Virus record (IMG/VR): IMGVR_UViG_3300009124_000116
Location: 1-21,745 of that record
Source: a virus
DNA length: 21,745 bases
Reading direction: 5' to 3' (one strand)
Part shown: one piece after another, positions 1 through 7,197 of the stretch
Numbering within the stretch: position 1 is the stretch's first letter
How the letters are laid out: every line of letters starts with the position of its first letter
Notes under the pieces: model-generated
What the model saw: only the letters and a program-made list of their open reading frames with translations
Databases searched by the model: none
Told to the model about the DNA's origin: nothing
Program-made: the position numbers and the translations under genes

Positions 1-1
1 A

Positions 2-82
2 GTTAATGAAGGTGAATTCCCTTGGTCGCCGCCTGCTGATACAGCGGCGGATGAACCAGTAGAGGAGGAAGTGAGTGAGTAA
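2..82 (+). CDS. C-terminal end of an unidentified phage protein (partial)
   Basis: An open frame enters from the left edge and stops at the TAA at 80-82. Only 26 residues are visible. They end in an acidic tail (DEPVEEEVSE). The next gene starts inside this one, which is the tight packing of a phage operon. The visible part has no recognisable domain. From its position just before small virion and lysis genes it is probably a late gene, but that is inferred from context only. Confidence 0.6.
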   Translation, partial: VNEGEFPWSPPADTAADEPVEEEVSE

Positions 83-251
83 TCCAGAACTAGACAATCT
101 CGTAATGAACGACGATCAACCGACAGTCAGCATTGAATTGAACGTGCCGGAAGTGAACACGATCCTAGCCGCTTTGGGTGAGCTGCCGCACCGCGTGGCT
201 GACCCTATCTTGCGTAAGGTCGTCGAGCAGGCACAAAAGCAGGTTAACTAA
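75..251 (+). CDS. Small phage protein of 58 residues, unknown function
   Basis: GTG start at 75 with a strong Shine-Dalgarno, AGGAGG at 63-68, six bases upstream. An ATG at 105 is in frame but has no comparable SD, so GTG is preferred. The protein is soluble and has a central conserved-looking segment (VPEVNTILAALGELPHRVAD) followed by a short basic and amphipathic C-terminus. Small proteins of this pattern are often seen in tail regions of podoviruses and cyanophages, but I know no function. It overlaps the preceding gene by 8 bases, and its TAA overlaps the ATG of the next gene (TAATG), so the three are probably translationally coupled. Confidence 0.72.
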   Translation: MSNPELDNLVMNDDQPTVSIELNVPEVNTILAALGELPHRVADPILRKVVEQAQKQVN

Positions 252-484
252 TGACGCTTCAAACATCAGGTACGATAAGTTTAAAAGACATTCGCAATGA
301 ATTTGCTCCGACTACTAACTTATACAAGTTAAGCGCATATTATCGCAATGGTGTATTCGTTCCTGATACGGCTGCAAATGCTAACATTCCTACCTCTGGT
401 GAGATAAGCATTGGCGACTTTTATGGGGGCGATGCCACTCTGCCCGGCCCTCCCGGCGGCGGTGGCGGTGGCTTCGATCCGTAA
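251..484 (+). CDS. Small virion-type protein with TSGxIS repeats and a Gly-rich tail
   Basis: A 77-residue protein starting at the ATG that overlaps the preceding stop. It holds the motif TSGTISLKDI at residues 5-14 and a second, related copy, TSGEISIGDF, at 48-57, with a YYRNG segment between them. The C-terminus is a Pro/Gly tail (GPPGGGGGG). I recall the 'TSGxISLxDI ... YYRGG' pattern from many phage structural proteins, often as tandem modules near tail-fibre genes, where it is thought to be part of the virion surface. This copy is a single module with nothing else attached. A structural or accessory tail role is likely, and a capsid decoration role is possible. Confidence 0.7.
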   Translation: MTLQTSGTISLKDIRNEFAPTTNLYKLSAYYRNGVFVPDTAANANIPTSGEISIGDFYGGDATLPGPPGGGGGGFDP

Positions 485-500
485 TGAATGCCTCGGATCG
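475..500 (+). repeat. 7-bp inverted repeat spanning a stop codon
   Basis: CGATCCG (475-481) and CGGATCG (494-500) are perfect complements around a 12-base loop that contains the TAA of the preceding gene. A T-rich stretch (TCTTTTA) begins about 17 bases after the stem, too far for a typical intrinsic terminator. The hairpin might protect the mRNA 3' end or pause transcription. The rest of the 485-573 gap shows no convincing promoter. Confidence 0.35.
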
Positions 501-573
501 CCTTGCTGTGAAAACGTCTTTTATAGTGCGGCGAAAAACAACATATGGTAAGAGATACAATCTAGGGTAGTAT

Positions 574-1029
574 ATGTCTTTCAAACTCTCATCTCGAAGC
601 CTCACAAGGCTACAAGGCGTAGATGATCGCTTAGTCGACTGTGTAAAACGGGCGATTGAGCTGACGCGTGTGGACTTCGGGGTCGTCTGCGGCCTTCGCA
701 CGGTTGAGGAGCAGAAAGCCTTAGTAGCTAAGGGCGCAAGCAAGACAATGGCCAGCAAGCACCTTGAGGGTCACGCCGTGGATCTTATGGCTTACCTTGG
801 CGGCCGAGGGTCGTGGGAACTTAACTTGTACGACGACATAGCAGACGCCATGAAGGCAGCTGCAATCGAGATCGACTTGCCTCTGCGGTGGGGAGCGGCA
901 TGGCATTGCACCGACATGCGCTCTGCGCCTGGGAGCTGTGAGGATCTGATGAACGAGTATATCGACCTGCGGCGTTCACAGGGCAGAAGACCCTTCATCG
1001 ACGCACCTCACTTTGAGATTGGAAAATGA
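574..1029 (+). CDS. M15-family peptidase endolysin (D-Ala-D-Ala carboxypeptidase-like)
   Basis: A 151-residue zinc peptidase of the VanY/M15 type, predicted to cut peptide cross-links of peptidoglycan for host lysis. The diagnostic SKHLEGHAVD motif is at residues 61-70 (SxHxxGxAxD), giving zinc ligands His63 and Asp70. The third ligand is His146 in DAPHFE, with Asp143 in the place of the usual catalytic acid. Length and single-domain form match phage endolysins of the phage T5 Lys type; there is no separate cell-wall-binding domain, signal peptide or SAR segment, so release should need a holin. The SD is weak (AGGG at 563-566, 7 bases before the ATG). It overlaps the next gene by ATGA, so the lysis genes are coupled. 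Confidence 0.88.
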   Translation: MSFKLSSRSLTRLQGVDDRLVDCVKRAIELTRVDFGVVCGLRTVEEQKALVAKGASKTMASKHLEGHAVDLMAYLGGRGSWELNLYDDIADAMKAAAIEIDLPLRWGAAWHCTDMRSAPGSCEDLMNEYIDLRRSQGRRPFIDAPHFEIGK

Positions 1030-1265
1030 CTGACAACGAGCTCGAGATCCTGCTCGAAAGAGCAGCTAAGCGCGGAGCAGAGAAGGCTTTGAAGGAAGTC
1101 GGTCTGAGCGACGACGACGCGGTTCATGACATAAAAGAGATGCGCGATTTGCTAGAAGCCTTCAGAGACATGCGCCGAACAGTAGTAGTCACCTTCGCCA
1201 AGATGGTTACCACGTTTGTTGTGGGTCTTTTGGCTTTCGGCTCTTACATGAAATGGGGCAGTTAA
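1026..1265 (+). CDS. Small one-TM protein of the lysis cassette (DUF6127-like)
   Basis: A 79-residue protein coupled to the endolysin by an ATGA overlap. Residues 1-50 are charged and helical (LLERAAKRGAEKALKEVGL), and one hydrophobic helix lies at about 52-74 (VVVTFAKMVTTFVVGLLAFG). The pattern resembles short phage proteins annotated DUF6127; I recall them from phages of Alphaproteobacteria, but this is memory rather than a search. The predicted topology is cytoplasmic N-terminus and a single membrane anchor. Position between endolysin and holin-like gene suggests an accessory lysis role such as an antiholin, holin partner or membrane anchor. It lacks the lipobox and periplasmic coiled coil of a spanin pair. 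Confidence 0.7.
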   Translation: MTDNELEILLERAAKRGAEKALKEVGLSDDDAVHDIKEMRDLLEAFRDMRRTVVVTFAKMVTTFVVGLLAFGSYMKWGS

Positions 1266-1268
1266 CTG

Positions 1269-1649
1269 ATGCTAAAAGTTCTTTTTGGGCCAATTATCGA
1301 CATCGTTAAAACGGTGGTGGAAGGAAAGGTCACTCGATCTAAGGCTCGCGTGGAAGCCGAAACAAGCGCAATGCTTCAAGCCTCAAAGTCTCAAGCAGAC
1401 TGGGAAGCTTACATGGCTCAAAACTCTGGCCAGAGCTGGAAGGACGAGTGGCTTACTATCCTTTTTAGCGTTCCTCTGATATTGGCTTTCGTTCCAAATG
1501 GCGAGGCTGTTGTCATGAGAGGCTTTGAGGTTTTGGAGAAGATGCCTGATTGGTATCAGTATACGTTGTCTGTGATCGTGGCTGCCAGTTTCGGTGTTCG
1601 AAGCGTGATCGGGCTCATGAACAAAAAGGGCAAGAAGAATGGCTCTTGA
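1269..1649 (+). CDS. Probable holin (3TM holin-like)
   Basis: A 126-residue protein with two clear hydrophobic helices, about residues 61-76 and 98-115, an amphipathic N-terminus, and a basic C-terminal tail (MNKKGKKNGS), the charge pattern usual for holins. The segment after a Trp (SWKDEWLTILFSVPLIL) resembles the phage and gene-transfer-agent '3TM holin' group, in which a conserved Trp/Arg-Pro region precedes the first helix. It would form the membrane lesion that lets the M15 endolysin reach the wall. The next gene starts 11 bases before its stop. No spanin genes are apparent, so outer-membrane disruption is either encoded elsewhere or done another way. Confidence 0.65.
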   Translation: MLKVLFGPIIDIVKTVVEGKVTRSKARVEAETSAMLQASKSQADWEAYMAQNSGQSWKDEWLTILFSVPLILAFVPNGEAVVMRGFEVLEKMPDWYQYTLSVIVAASFGVRSVIGLMNKKGKKNGS

Positions 1650-2805
1650 GAGCGCAACATACATCAGCGGCCTAGTGGCCACTAACCCGACCTCGACGGA
1701 CAACGTCTCGGACGGCGACAACCACATCAGGCTTCTGAAGTCGACTATCAAGGCTTCTTTTCCGAACATCACCGGAGCTTTGTCATCGACCCACACCGCG
1801 ATCGACAGCGCTGTCAGCATCGCCAATGCCGCGACTTCGGCCAACACGGCTTCGGCGGTTGTTCGCCGCGACAGCAGCGGTAACTTTACCGCTGGCACAA
1901 TCACCGCAGCTTTGACAGGGAACGCCAGCACTGCGTCCGCATGGCAAACCGCTCGGACACTGACCTTTACGGGAGACGCTACTGGATCGGGGTCTGTCGA
2001 CGGGTCTGCTAACGTGAGCATTGCGTTGACGGTAGGCGACGACAGTCACAACCACATAATCGCCAACGTGGATGGGCTGCAGACTACGCTGGACGACAAA
2101 GCGAGCCTCACCGGAAGCTACGCCAATCCCACATGGATTACATCTCTGGCGGGAGCCAAGGTTACCGGAAACATAAGCGGAAACGCCGCCAACGTGACGG
2201 GAACTGTAGCTCTCGCTAACGGCGGCACAGGCGCTACTACGGCAACTGCTGCGCGATCTGCTTTAACTGCCGCCAAGTCTGGGGCGAACTCTGACATTAC
2301 TTCACTGACTGGGCTGACTACCGCTTTAAGTTTGGTTCAAGGCGGAACGGGGTCTACAACTTCAACAGGCGCTCGCACAAACATAGAGGCGGCCAAGTCT
2401 GGGGCAAACTCTGACATTACCTCGATCGGCGGTTTGACCACTGCGCTTTCTATCGCGCAGGGCGGAACGGGATCTACCACCGCTGCTGCGGCTCTGGCGG
2501 CTCTCGGAGGTATCGAAGGTGATCTAAAGCACAACTCCGCAAGCAGCCTCGGCATCAGCTGGGATATTGGAGGCACGACCTACATCCTGCAAGCAGGGAC
2601 AGGATCACTGGCAGGCAACACCACCGGGTCTATTACTTTCCCTACCTCGTACACTACTAAAGCTTTTTGCATTGCCTCCGGCGGCACATCGAGCGCCAGT
2701 AATGAAGGGGACATACATTCCTACGCTACTACAACAACAGGGGCTTCTATCATAAACTCAGCTGGATCTTCCGGAACTTACTTCTGGATTGCGCTGGGGT
2801 ATTGA
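1639..2805 (+). CDS. Tail fibre / receptor-binding protein with tandem repeats
   Basis: A 388-residue Gly/Ala/Thr/Ser-rich protein. The N-terminus has the sequence commonly found at the start of phage tail-fibre and collar proteins (SDGDNHIRLLKSTIKASFPN, residues 24-43), probably the virion attachment part. Residues 195-290 hold three copies of a 40-residue unit beginning GGTGxTT and including AAKSGANSDIT, typical of trimeric beta-rich fibre shafts. The C-terminus (about 315-388) has the pattern 'ILQAGTGS...ITFPTSY' and ends in FWIALGY, like the small C-terminal receptor-binding tips of many fibres. It should bind the host surface. Its start lies inside the holin gene, with only a weak purine stretch as SD. 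Confidence 0.85.
   Translation: MALESATYISGLVATNPTSTDNVSDGDNHIRLLKSTIKASFPNITGALSSTHTAIDSAVSIANAATSANTASAVVRRDSSGNFTAGTITAALTGNASTASAWQTARTLTFTGDATGSGSVDGSANVSIALTVGDDSHNHIIANVDGLQTTLDDKASLTGSYANPTWITSLAGAKVTGNISGNAANVTGTVALANGGTGATTATAARSALTAAKSGANSDITSLTGLTTALSLVQGGTGSTTSTGARTNIEAAKSGANSDITSIGGLTTALSIAQGGTGSTTAAAALAALGGIEGDLKHNSASSLGISWDIGGTTYILQAGTGSLAGNTTGSITFPTSYTTKAFCIASGGTSSASNEGDIHSYATTTTGASIINSAGSSGTYFWIALGY
2221..2520 (+). repeat. Tandem 120-bp coding repeats in the tail fibre gene
   Basis: Units begin at 2221, 2341 and 2461, exactly 120 bases apart, each starting GGCGGMACRGG and encoding GGTGxTT. Units 1 and 2 are complete and still close at nucleotide level (for example GCCAAGTCTGGGGC at 2272 and 2392); unit 3 is cut short after the Ala-rich part. 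The nucleotide similarity points to recent duplication or recombination rather than only protein-level convergence. Confidence 0.85.
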
Positions 2806-2808
2806 TCG

Positions 2809-4365
2809 ATGGCGTTCATACCCATCCGCAATGTTGGGCGAGGAGGCATCGTAACGGACCAAGACCCTTATGATCTAAACCTCACGCAGTTCGGTTCCGG
2901 CAACAACGTAGCCTTTGCTGACGGCCGTATAGGTAAAGCGCTTGGGTACACTGGTTACACAACTCCGACTGAGAGCCCTACACACATCCAGAGCTGGCAA
3001 GTGTCAGGAGGTTCTTCTCTGATATATGGCAGCTTAACCAAGCTGTACAAGTTTGACGGGTCCAGTCACACAAACGTATCCAAGACATCAAACACGTTCA
3101 ACTACAGCACCAGCGAAAGGTGGCAGTCTGTCCAAGCCGGTCAGGCAGTCATCATGAACAACGGGTCGGACGCACCTCAGTTTCTTCTCCCAGCAGGGTC
3201 TAGATTTGCTGATCTAACCGCATGGCCTTCCGGCATGACCACGTCATGCATAAAGCCATACAGCAGTTTTTTGGTGTGCGCAGGTTATGAGGACGGATCA
3301 GGGGCATATCCGTACACCGTCCGGTGGTCTGATGAGTTCGACCCGACAACAGTCCCCTCCGACTGGAACATTGCCAGCACGACCAATCTTGCAGGTGAAA
3401 ATTTCCTAAGCGGCCACAACGGCGTTCTTGTCGACCAAAAGACCCTCGGCGGGTCCAACATGATCTACGCCGAGCACGGCGTTTTCGCCATGGATTATAT
3501 AGGCGCACCTCTCGTTTTTAGTTTCCGAGAAGTCTTTAACGACGACGGTATTATTAACAGAGGGGCTGTTGCCAGCTTCTTCAACCGCCACCTGGTGGTG
3601 GGCCACAACGACATCTACATCCATGACGGTAACAGCAAGCAGAGCGTGGCCGACAAGAGGGTTCGACGAGAGTTTTACTCTCTCGTGGCGGACGAGCGTT
3701 CCGTGTATTGCGTGGAAGTACCGCAAAGGTCCGAAATTTGGATCTGTTTTGCGGACAACGATGCTTCTGATAGCGAAACCGCAAACAGAGCTTTGGTGTA
3801 CAACTGGACGCAAGAAGCTTGGACTTTTCAAGACATCCCAGAAACGAGAGCGATGTCCGTAAGCGACACCATCTCTTCCGTGGGCGCTTGGGATAACCAA
3901 TCGGTAACTTGGAACCAATCAAGCGACTACTGGTCGACACTTGGAGCTACTACCGACAGCTCAACGCTCAAACTTTTTGCTGCAGGAACAACCGACACTG
4001 AAATATATCAGATGCTGGACGGCTACAGTTCGGACGGCACTGCTTGCGACAGCTTTCTAGAAATAACAAAGATGGATCTGGACGAGCTAACCGGGCAAGC
4101 CACTAACACTATCAAGCGTATAAATCAGATTTTCCCTCAAATATCGGGAGACGGAACGGTCGACATCCAGCTAGGCTACAGCAACGCCCCGCAGGAAGGC
4201 GTAACGTGGATGCCTACCGTTCCTTACAACATCGGGACTGATCACAAGGTCGACATCCGATCTTCGGGGCGCTATCTAGCTATGCGAATTGAAAGTTCAG
4301 GCGCTACCGACTGGTGGATTTTGAACGGGCTTGATATAGAGGTTCTTGAGGTGGCCAAGCGATGA
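2809..4365 (+). CDS. Putative tail or neck structural protein, beta-rich, 518 residues
   Basis: Starts at the ATG three bases after the tail-fibre stop. The protein is rich in aromatic and beta-forming residues, with many GxN and WxxxxW segments, no membrane helix and no catalytic motif. The N-terminus (GGIVTDQDPYDLNL, then NVAFADGRIGKALGYT) is the usual beginning of a group of phage proteins placed near P22 gp10-like stabilisation or tail-hub proteins. Repeated short strands such as VYCVEVPQRSEIWICFAD and RALVYNWTQEAWTFQDIP suggest a beta-propeller-like fold. Position after the fibre and before the ejected-protein block fits a tail or neck component. A role as a second adhesin cannot be excluded. 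Confidence 0.68.
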   Translation: MAFIPIRNVGRGGIVTDQDPYDLNLTQFGSGNNVAFADGRIGKALGYTGYTTPTESPTHIQSWQVSGGSSLIYGSLTKLYKFDGSSHTNVSKTSNTFNYSTSERWQSVQAGQAVIMNNGSDAPQFLLPAGSRFADLTAWPSGMTTSCIKPYSSFLVCAGYEDGSGAYPYTVRWSDEFDPTTVPSDWNIASTTNLAGENFLSGHNGVLVDQKTLGGSNMIYAEHGVFAMDYIGAPLVFSFREVFNDDGIINRGAVASFFNRHLVVGHNDIYIHDGNSKQSVADKRVRREFYSLVADERSVYCVEVPQRSEIWICFADNDASDSETANRALVYNWTQEAWTFQDIPETRAMSVSDTISSVGAWDNQSVTWNQSSDYWSTLGATTDSSTLKLFAAGTTDTEIYQMLDGYSSDGTACDSFLEITKMDLDELTGQATNTIKRINQIFPQISGDGTVDIQLGYSNAPQEGVTWMPTVPYNIGTDHKVDIRSSGRYLAMRIESSGATDWWILNGLDIEVLEVAKR

Positions 4366-4607
4366 CGAGTTATCGTGTTGCAGCCACAGCGGCTTCCACG
4401 CTGGGAGACCTGCGCCGATGGGCTCTTGGGGAACTCCAAAGAGTTTCTCAGTCTATTGACCAAAAGCAGGCAACTATCAGCGTCTTAAACTCTCCTCCAG
4501 ACAAGCCTCAAGTGGGTATGCTTGTTATAGCTGACGGCACAAACTGGAACCCGGGGTCGGGGAGAGGCCTCTATTATTACGACAGCAGCTGGATCTATTT
4601 AGGGTAA
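4362..4607 (+). CDS. Small structural protein, 81 residues, unknown function
   Basis: Coupled to the preceding gene by ATGA overlap. The N-terminal half is helical (LGDLRRWALGELQRVSQSI) and the C-terminal half is short strands (GMLVIADGTNWNPG, then GLYYYDSSWIYLG). The 'ADGTxWNPGSG-G-YYY-W' ending is like small phage proteins that carry a trimerising helix and a beta tip, and suggests a minor virion component. No enzyme motif is visible. The next gene starts 5 bases after its stop. Confidence 0.65.
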   Translation: MTSYRVAATAASTLGDLRRWALGELQRVSQSIDQKQATISVLNSPPDKPQVGMLVIADGTNWNPGSGRGLYYYDSSWIYLG

Positions 4608-4611
4608 TTTT

Positions 4612-5850
4612 ATGTTCGGACTTAATTTCGGAAAATCGAAAAGCAGCTCTAGGTCTAGCGCTGCGAGCTATGTAGATCCAGGGCAACAAGGGTTTCTTAG
4701 CGATATCTACAATCGCGCTCAAGGGCTCTCAAATCAGCAGTTTCCGGTTGCGGACGTAGCGGGGATTAACCCTTCTATGATGTCCGCTCTAGATTACAAC
4801 ATGGGCGCAGGTCAATTCACGGCCAACACGGGCATGGACGCAGCCACGTTGGGGGCGAATGTTAATACAGCAGGCCTGGGAACAGCTCTCGGGTACGCTC
4901 AAGGAGCAGCAGGTTCCAGCCCGTTTTCTGGCGTGGGCGGGGCGCTTGGCACAGCAGGTGCTTTCGCAGGTATGGGTCAGCAGGGCAGCGCTTACACCGG
5001 CAGCGGGTTTAACCCGGGCATGAGCGCTCAGCTCGCAGGCATGGGAGCGCAAACAGGAGCTGCCGTAAACCAAGGTTTCAATCAGGCTAATCTTGGAAAC
5101 TACATCAACAACGAAATTCTGCAGGGGCAAATAGACGCGGCCAGCCGCGATATAACCCGCAACCTTCAAGAGAACCAGTTAACTGGAAACGCTTCTATGG
5201 CTGCCGGGGCAGGCGGCAGCGGATCGAGCAGGCGAGCTGTTATGGACGCGATATCAGCACGAGGGGCGGCCGATCGGGTGGGTGACATTTCAGCCGCCAT
5301 GAGGGGGCAAGCTTACGGACAGGCTTTAGGTATAGAAGCTTCAAGGGCCAGCGAAAACGCAGGTTTCCAGCAGGAGGCCAACTTATCTAATCAGTCGGCT
5401 TACAATCAGCTGCTAAGCCAAGGGGCCGGTATTGGATCCGATCAGCTAGGCAGAAACCTCGACCGAATGACTGGCATGAGCCAGTTCAACACCGGGCAGT
5501 TCAACCAGATGCTGGGTCAAGGTGCTAACCTTGGCCAAGGCATGTACGGAATGAACCTGCAGAACGCACAGTTCGGCGCTGGCTTGGCTGGAGATCTCGG
5601 GGCTCAAGGCTTTGACCAAGTCGTAGGTGGCACGTCCATGATGGGCAGGGGCAGCAACATGATGATGGACACCGGCCAGTATATGCGCGACTACGAGCAA
5701 GCTCTGCTCGATAGGCAGTACGACATGGCCATGGGGCCGTACAACGCTCTGAACTACTACAGCTCACTGGTCGGTGACCCGACTGTTCTTAACAAAGCCG
5801 AGAGCAGCAGCAAGGGTTCGAGTATCAGCGGCGGCTTGCAGGCAGGGTAA
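4612..5850 (+). CDS. Low-complexity virion protein, 412 residues, probably internal or ejected
   Basis: The sequence is dominated by Gly, Ala, Gln, Asn, Ser and Met. The start (residues 19-33, YVDPGQQGFLSDIYN) is the pattern seen in a widespread group of phage virion proteins. The middle (about 165-250) is a long helical segment (IDAASRDITRNLQENQL, SRASENAGFQQEANL), and Gly/Met-rich repeats (MTGMSQFNTGQFNQMLGQG) follow. The C-terminus returns to a helix ending DMAMGPYNALNYYSSLVG. No signal peptide or catalytic motif is present. Its place at the head of a block of large helical, low-complexity proteins suggests a protein packaged in the head or tail and released during infection. That role is inferred from context. 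Confidence 0.68.
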   Translation: MFGLNFGKSKSSSRSSAASYVDPGQQGFLSDIYNRAQGLSNQQFPVADVAGINPSMMSALDYNMGAGQFTANTGMDAATLGANVNTAGLGTALGYAQGAAGSSPFSGVGGALGTAGAFAGMGQQGSAYTGSGFNPGMSAQLAGMGAQTGAAVNQGFNQANLGNYINNEILQGQIDAASRDITRNLQENQLTGNASMAAGAGGSGSSRRAVMDAISARGAADRVGDISAAMRGQAYGQALGIEASRASENAGFQQEANLSNQSAYNQLLSQGAGIGSDQLGRNLDRMTGMSQFNTGQFNQMLGQGANLGQGMYGMNLQNAQFGAGLAGDLGAQGFDQVVGGTSMMGRGSNMMMDTGQYMRDYEQALLDRQYDMAMGPYNALNYYSSLVGDPTVLNKAESSSKGSSISGGLQAG

Positions 5851-5857
5851 ATATAAA

Positions 5858-7192
5858 ATGGCAAACCCACTGGATTTGATCTTAGGAGGCCGAGGCCGCC
5901 TTGAGAGGCTGGACGACGAAGACGAGGGTATGCGCGGAACCCTAGACAGTTTTGCCGCTCAGCTTCCGGTAGTCCTCGAAAACCCTACAGAAGAGCAAGC
6001 AGATCAGTACCAGCAGGCCGGTTACATGCAGAACGCACAGGGGGACATCGTAACCCCTGAGCGACAGCTCGCCATGCTTCGAGACCGACGCATCCAGGAT
6101 CTCCAAAACAGAGCTCAGGCCGAGCGCGATCGAAAATTGAAAAACCCTTTTTTCGTAGTAGGAGACAGCCTCGCTGACATAGGCCGAACCTTTCTGTCGC
6201 CTTTGTTCTGGCTTTCCGGGCAAGACAGCTCAGCCTTAGACCCATCAGAGCGAGTAAAGACGCAGTACCGAGGTCAATTCCAGCAGCTGGAAGAACTTCG
6301 CTACGCGAACATGCAGAACCTTTTGACTGCTCGGGACAACAGAGCACAAAACTACAGAACCATGCTGAAGGACTTCCGGTCTATCAGAGAGCCTTACTCT
6401 TCTGGAGAAAAAGAGCTGTACGACTTCGCGGTTCGCACTGGTCGCTTGGATGAATATCTCAACCCTAATACACAGCAAAACATCCGCAACGAGTTTCGCG
6501 CAAGCAAGGGTGATATTGTTGGCCTTCGTAACTCGGACGGCACGTCTCGCTTCATGCCCACAAAAACGTACGAGACAATTAGCCAGTACGGAAAGGATTT
6601 CCAAAGGGTCACGTCGGGCTTCGCGGAAGCTTACAGCGGCTACGCTCGTCTCGTAGAGGCTCTAAACTCTGGTACAGGTGTCGGCGACGTGGCCACTATC
6701 TTCGGTTTCGTCAGAACACTGGACCCGACATCTGTTGTTAAGGAAGGCGAGTATAATCTGGCTGCCAACGCTGGCGGCTTGTGGGATCAGCTCACTAACA
6801 TCATCACCAAGTACAAAACCGGCCAAGCGCTGCCTCCAGCTGTCCGGCAAGATATCGCAGATCTATCCCGCGCTCTTATGAACTCTTACATCGACGAGTA
6901 TGATCGTGTTCGAGGAAATTACACTCGCAGAATAGAACAGCTAGACGGCACAACCACGGAAGACATCTTAACACAGCTCGGGACGCCTATTGAATTAGTT
7001 TCTCAAAAATCCGTTTCTTCCGCCGGGGGATCTCCAAGTGCTCCCGCTGCTCCTATAACGGTCGAAAATGCTCCCATGCCTAATGACCCTGCACCACGCA
7101 GGATAAGACCTACGGGCGTACCTGCCCCTACGGACTTAAACACCGCGGGCAGCCCAGAGTTTCTAGAAGCTTTCGACAGATACGGTAGGTAA
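5858..7192 (+). CDS. Putative internal or structural virion protein, 444 residues
   Basis: The frame is open from 5774, but that would overlap the previous gene by 77 bases and has no SD; the ATG at 5858, with AGGG at 5844-5847, gives a normal start (MANPLDLIL). A helix-rich region occupies residues 60-190. From about residue 255 comes a segment I recognise from many phage and prophage proteins: SGYARLVEAL, GDVATIFGFVRTLDP, SVVKEGEYNLAANAGG, then a helical YxxxRGNY stretch. No enzymatic activity is known to me for this segment. The C-terminal 60 residues are Pro/Ala-rich and probably disordered. Placed between two other large virion proteins, it is most likely a structural or ejected protein. 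Confidence 0.68.
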   Translation: MANPLDLILGGRGRLERLDDEDEGMRGTLDSFAAQLPVVLENPTEEQADQYQQAGYMQNAQGDIVTPERQLAMLRDRRIQDLQNRAQAERDRKLKNPFFVVGDSLADIGRTFLSPLFWLSGQDSSALDPSERVKTQYRGQFQQLEELRYANMQNLLTARDNRAQNYRTMLKDFRSIREPYSSGEKELYDFAVRTGRLDEYLNPNTQQNIRNEFRASKGDIVGLRNSDGTSRFMPTKTYETISQYGKDFQRVTSGFAEAYSGYARLVEALNSGTGVGDVATIFGFVRTLDPTSVVKEGEYNLAANAGGLWDQLTNIITKYKTGQALPPAVRQDIADLSRALMNSYIDEYDRVRGNYTRRIEQLDGTTTEDILTQLGTPIELVSQKSVSSAGGSPSAPAAPITVENAPMPNDPAPRRIRPTGVPAPTDLNTAGSPEFLEAFDRYGR

Positions 7193-7197
7193 AGAAG

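Noticed and set aside
485-573. Promoter before the endolysin gene
   Set aside because: TTGCTG/TATAGT has a 13-base spacer and TACAAT has no acceptable -35; not convincing.
1285-1479. Nested plus-strand frame in the holin gene as a possible spanin
   Set aside because: No signal peptide or lipobox Cys, and no SD; it looks like a shadow of the holin frame.
1383-2021. Minus-strand open frame of 212 codons opposite the holin and tail fibre genes
   Set aside because: It spans two real genes on the other strand; its Ala/Val-rich product is what the fibre repeats give in antisense.
2221-2520. Possible CRISPR-like array because of regular repeats
   Set aside because: The units are in-frame coding repeats of 120 bases with no unique spacers; they encode the fibre shaft.
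5774-5857. Upstream start for the 444-residue virion protein
   Set aside because: It would overlap the previous gene by 77 bases, lacks an SD and adds a basic sequence of no family; ATG 5858 is better.
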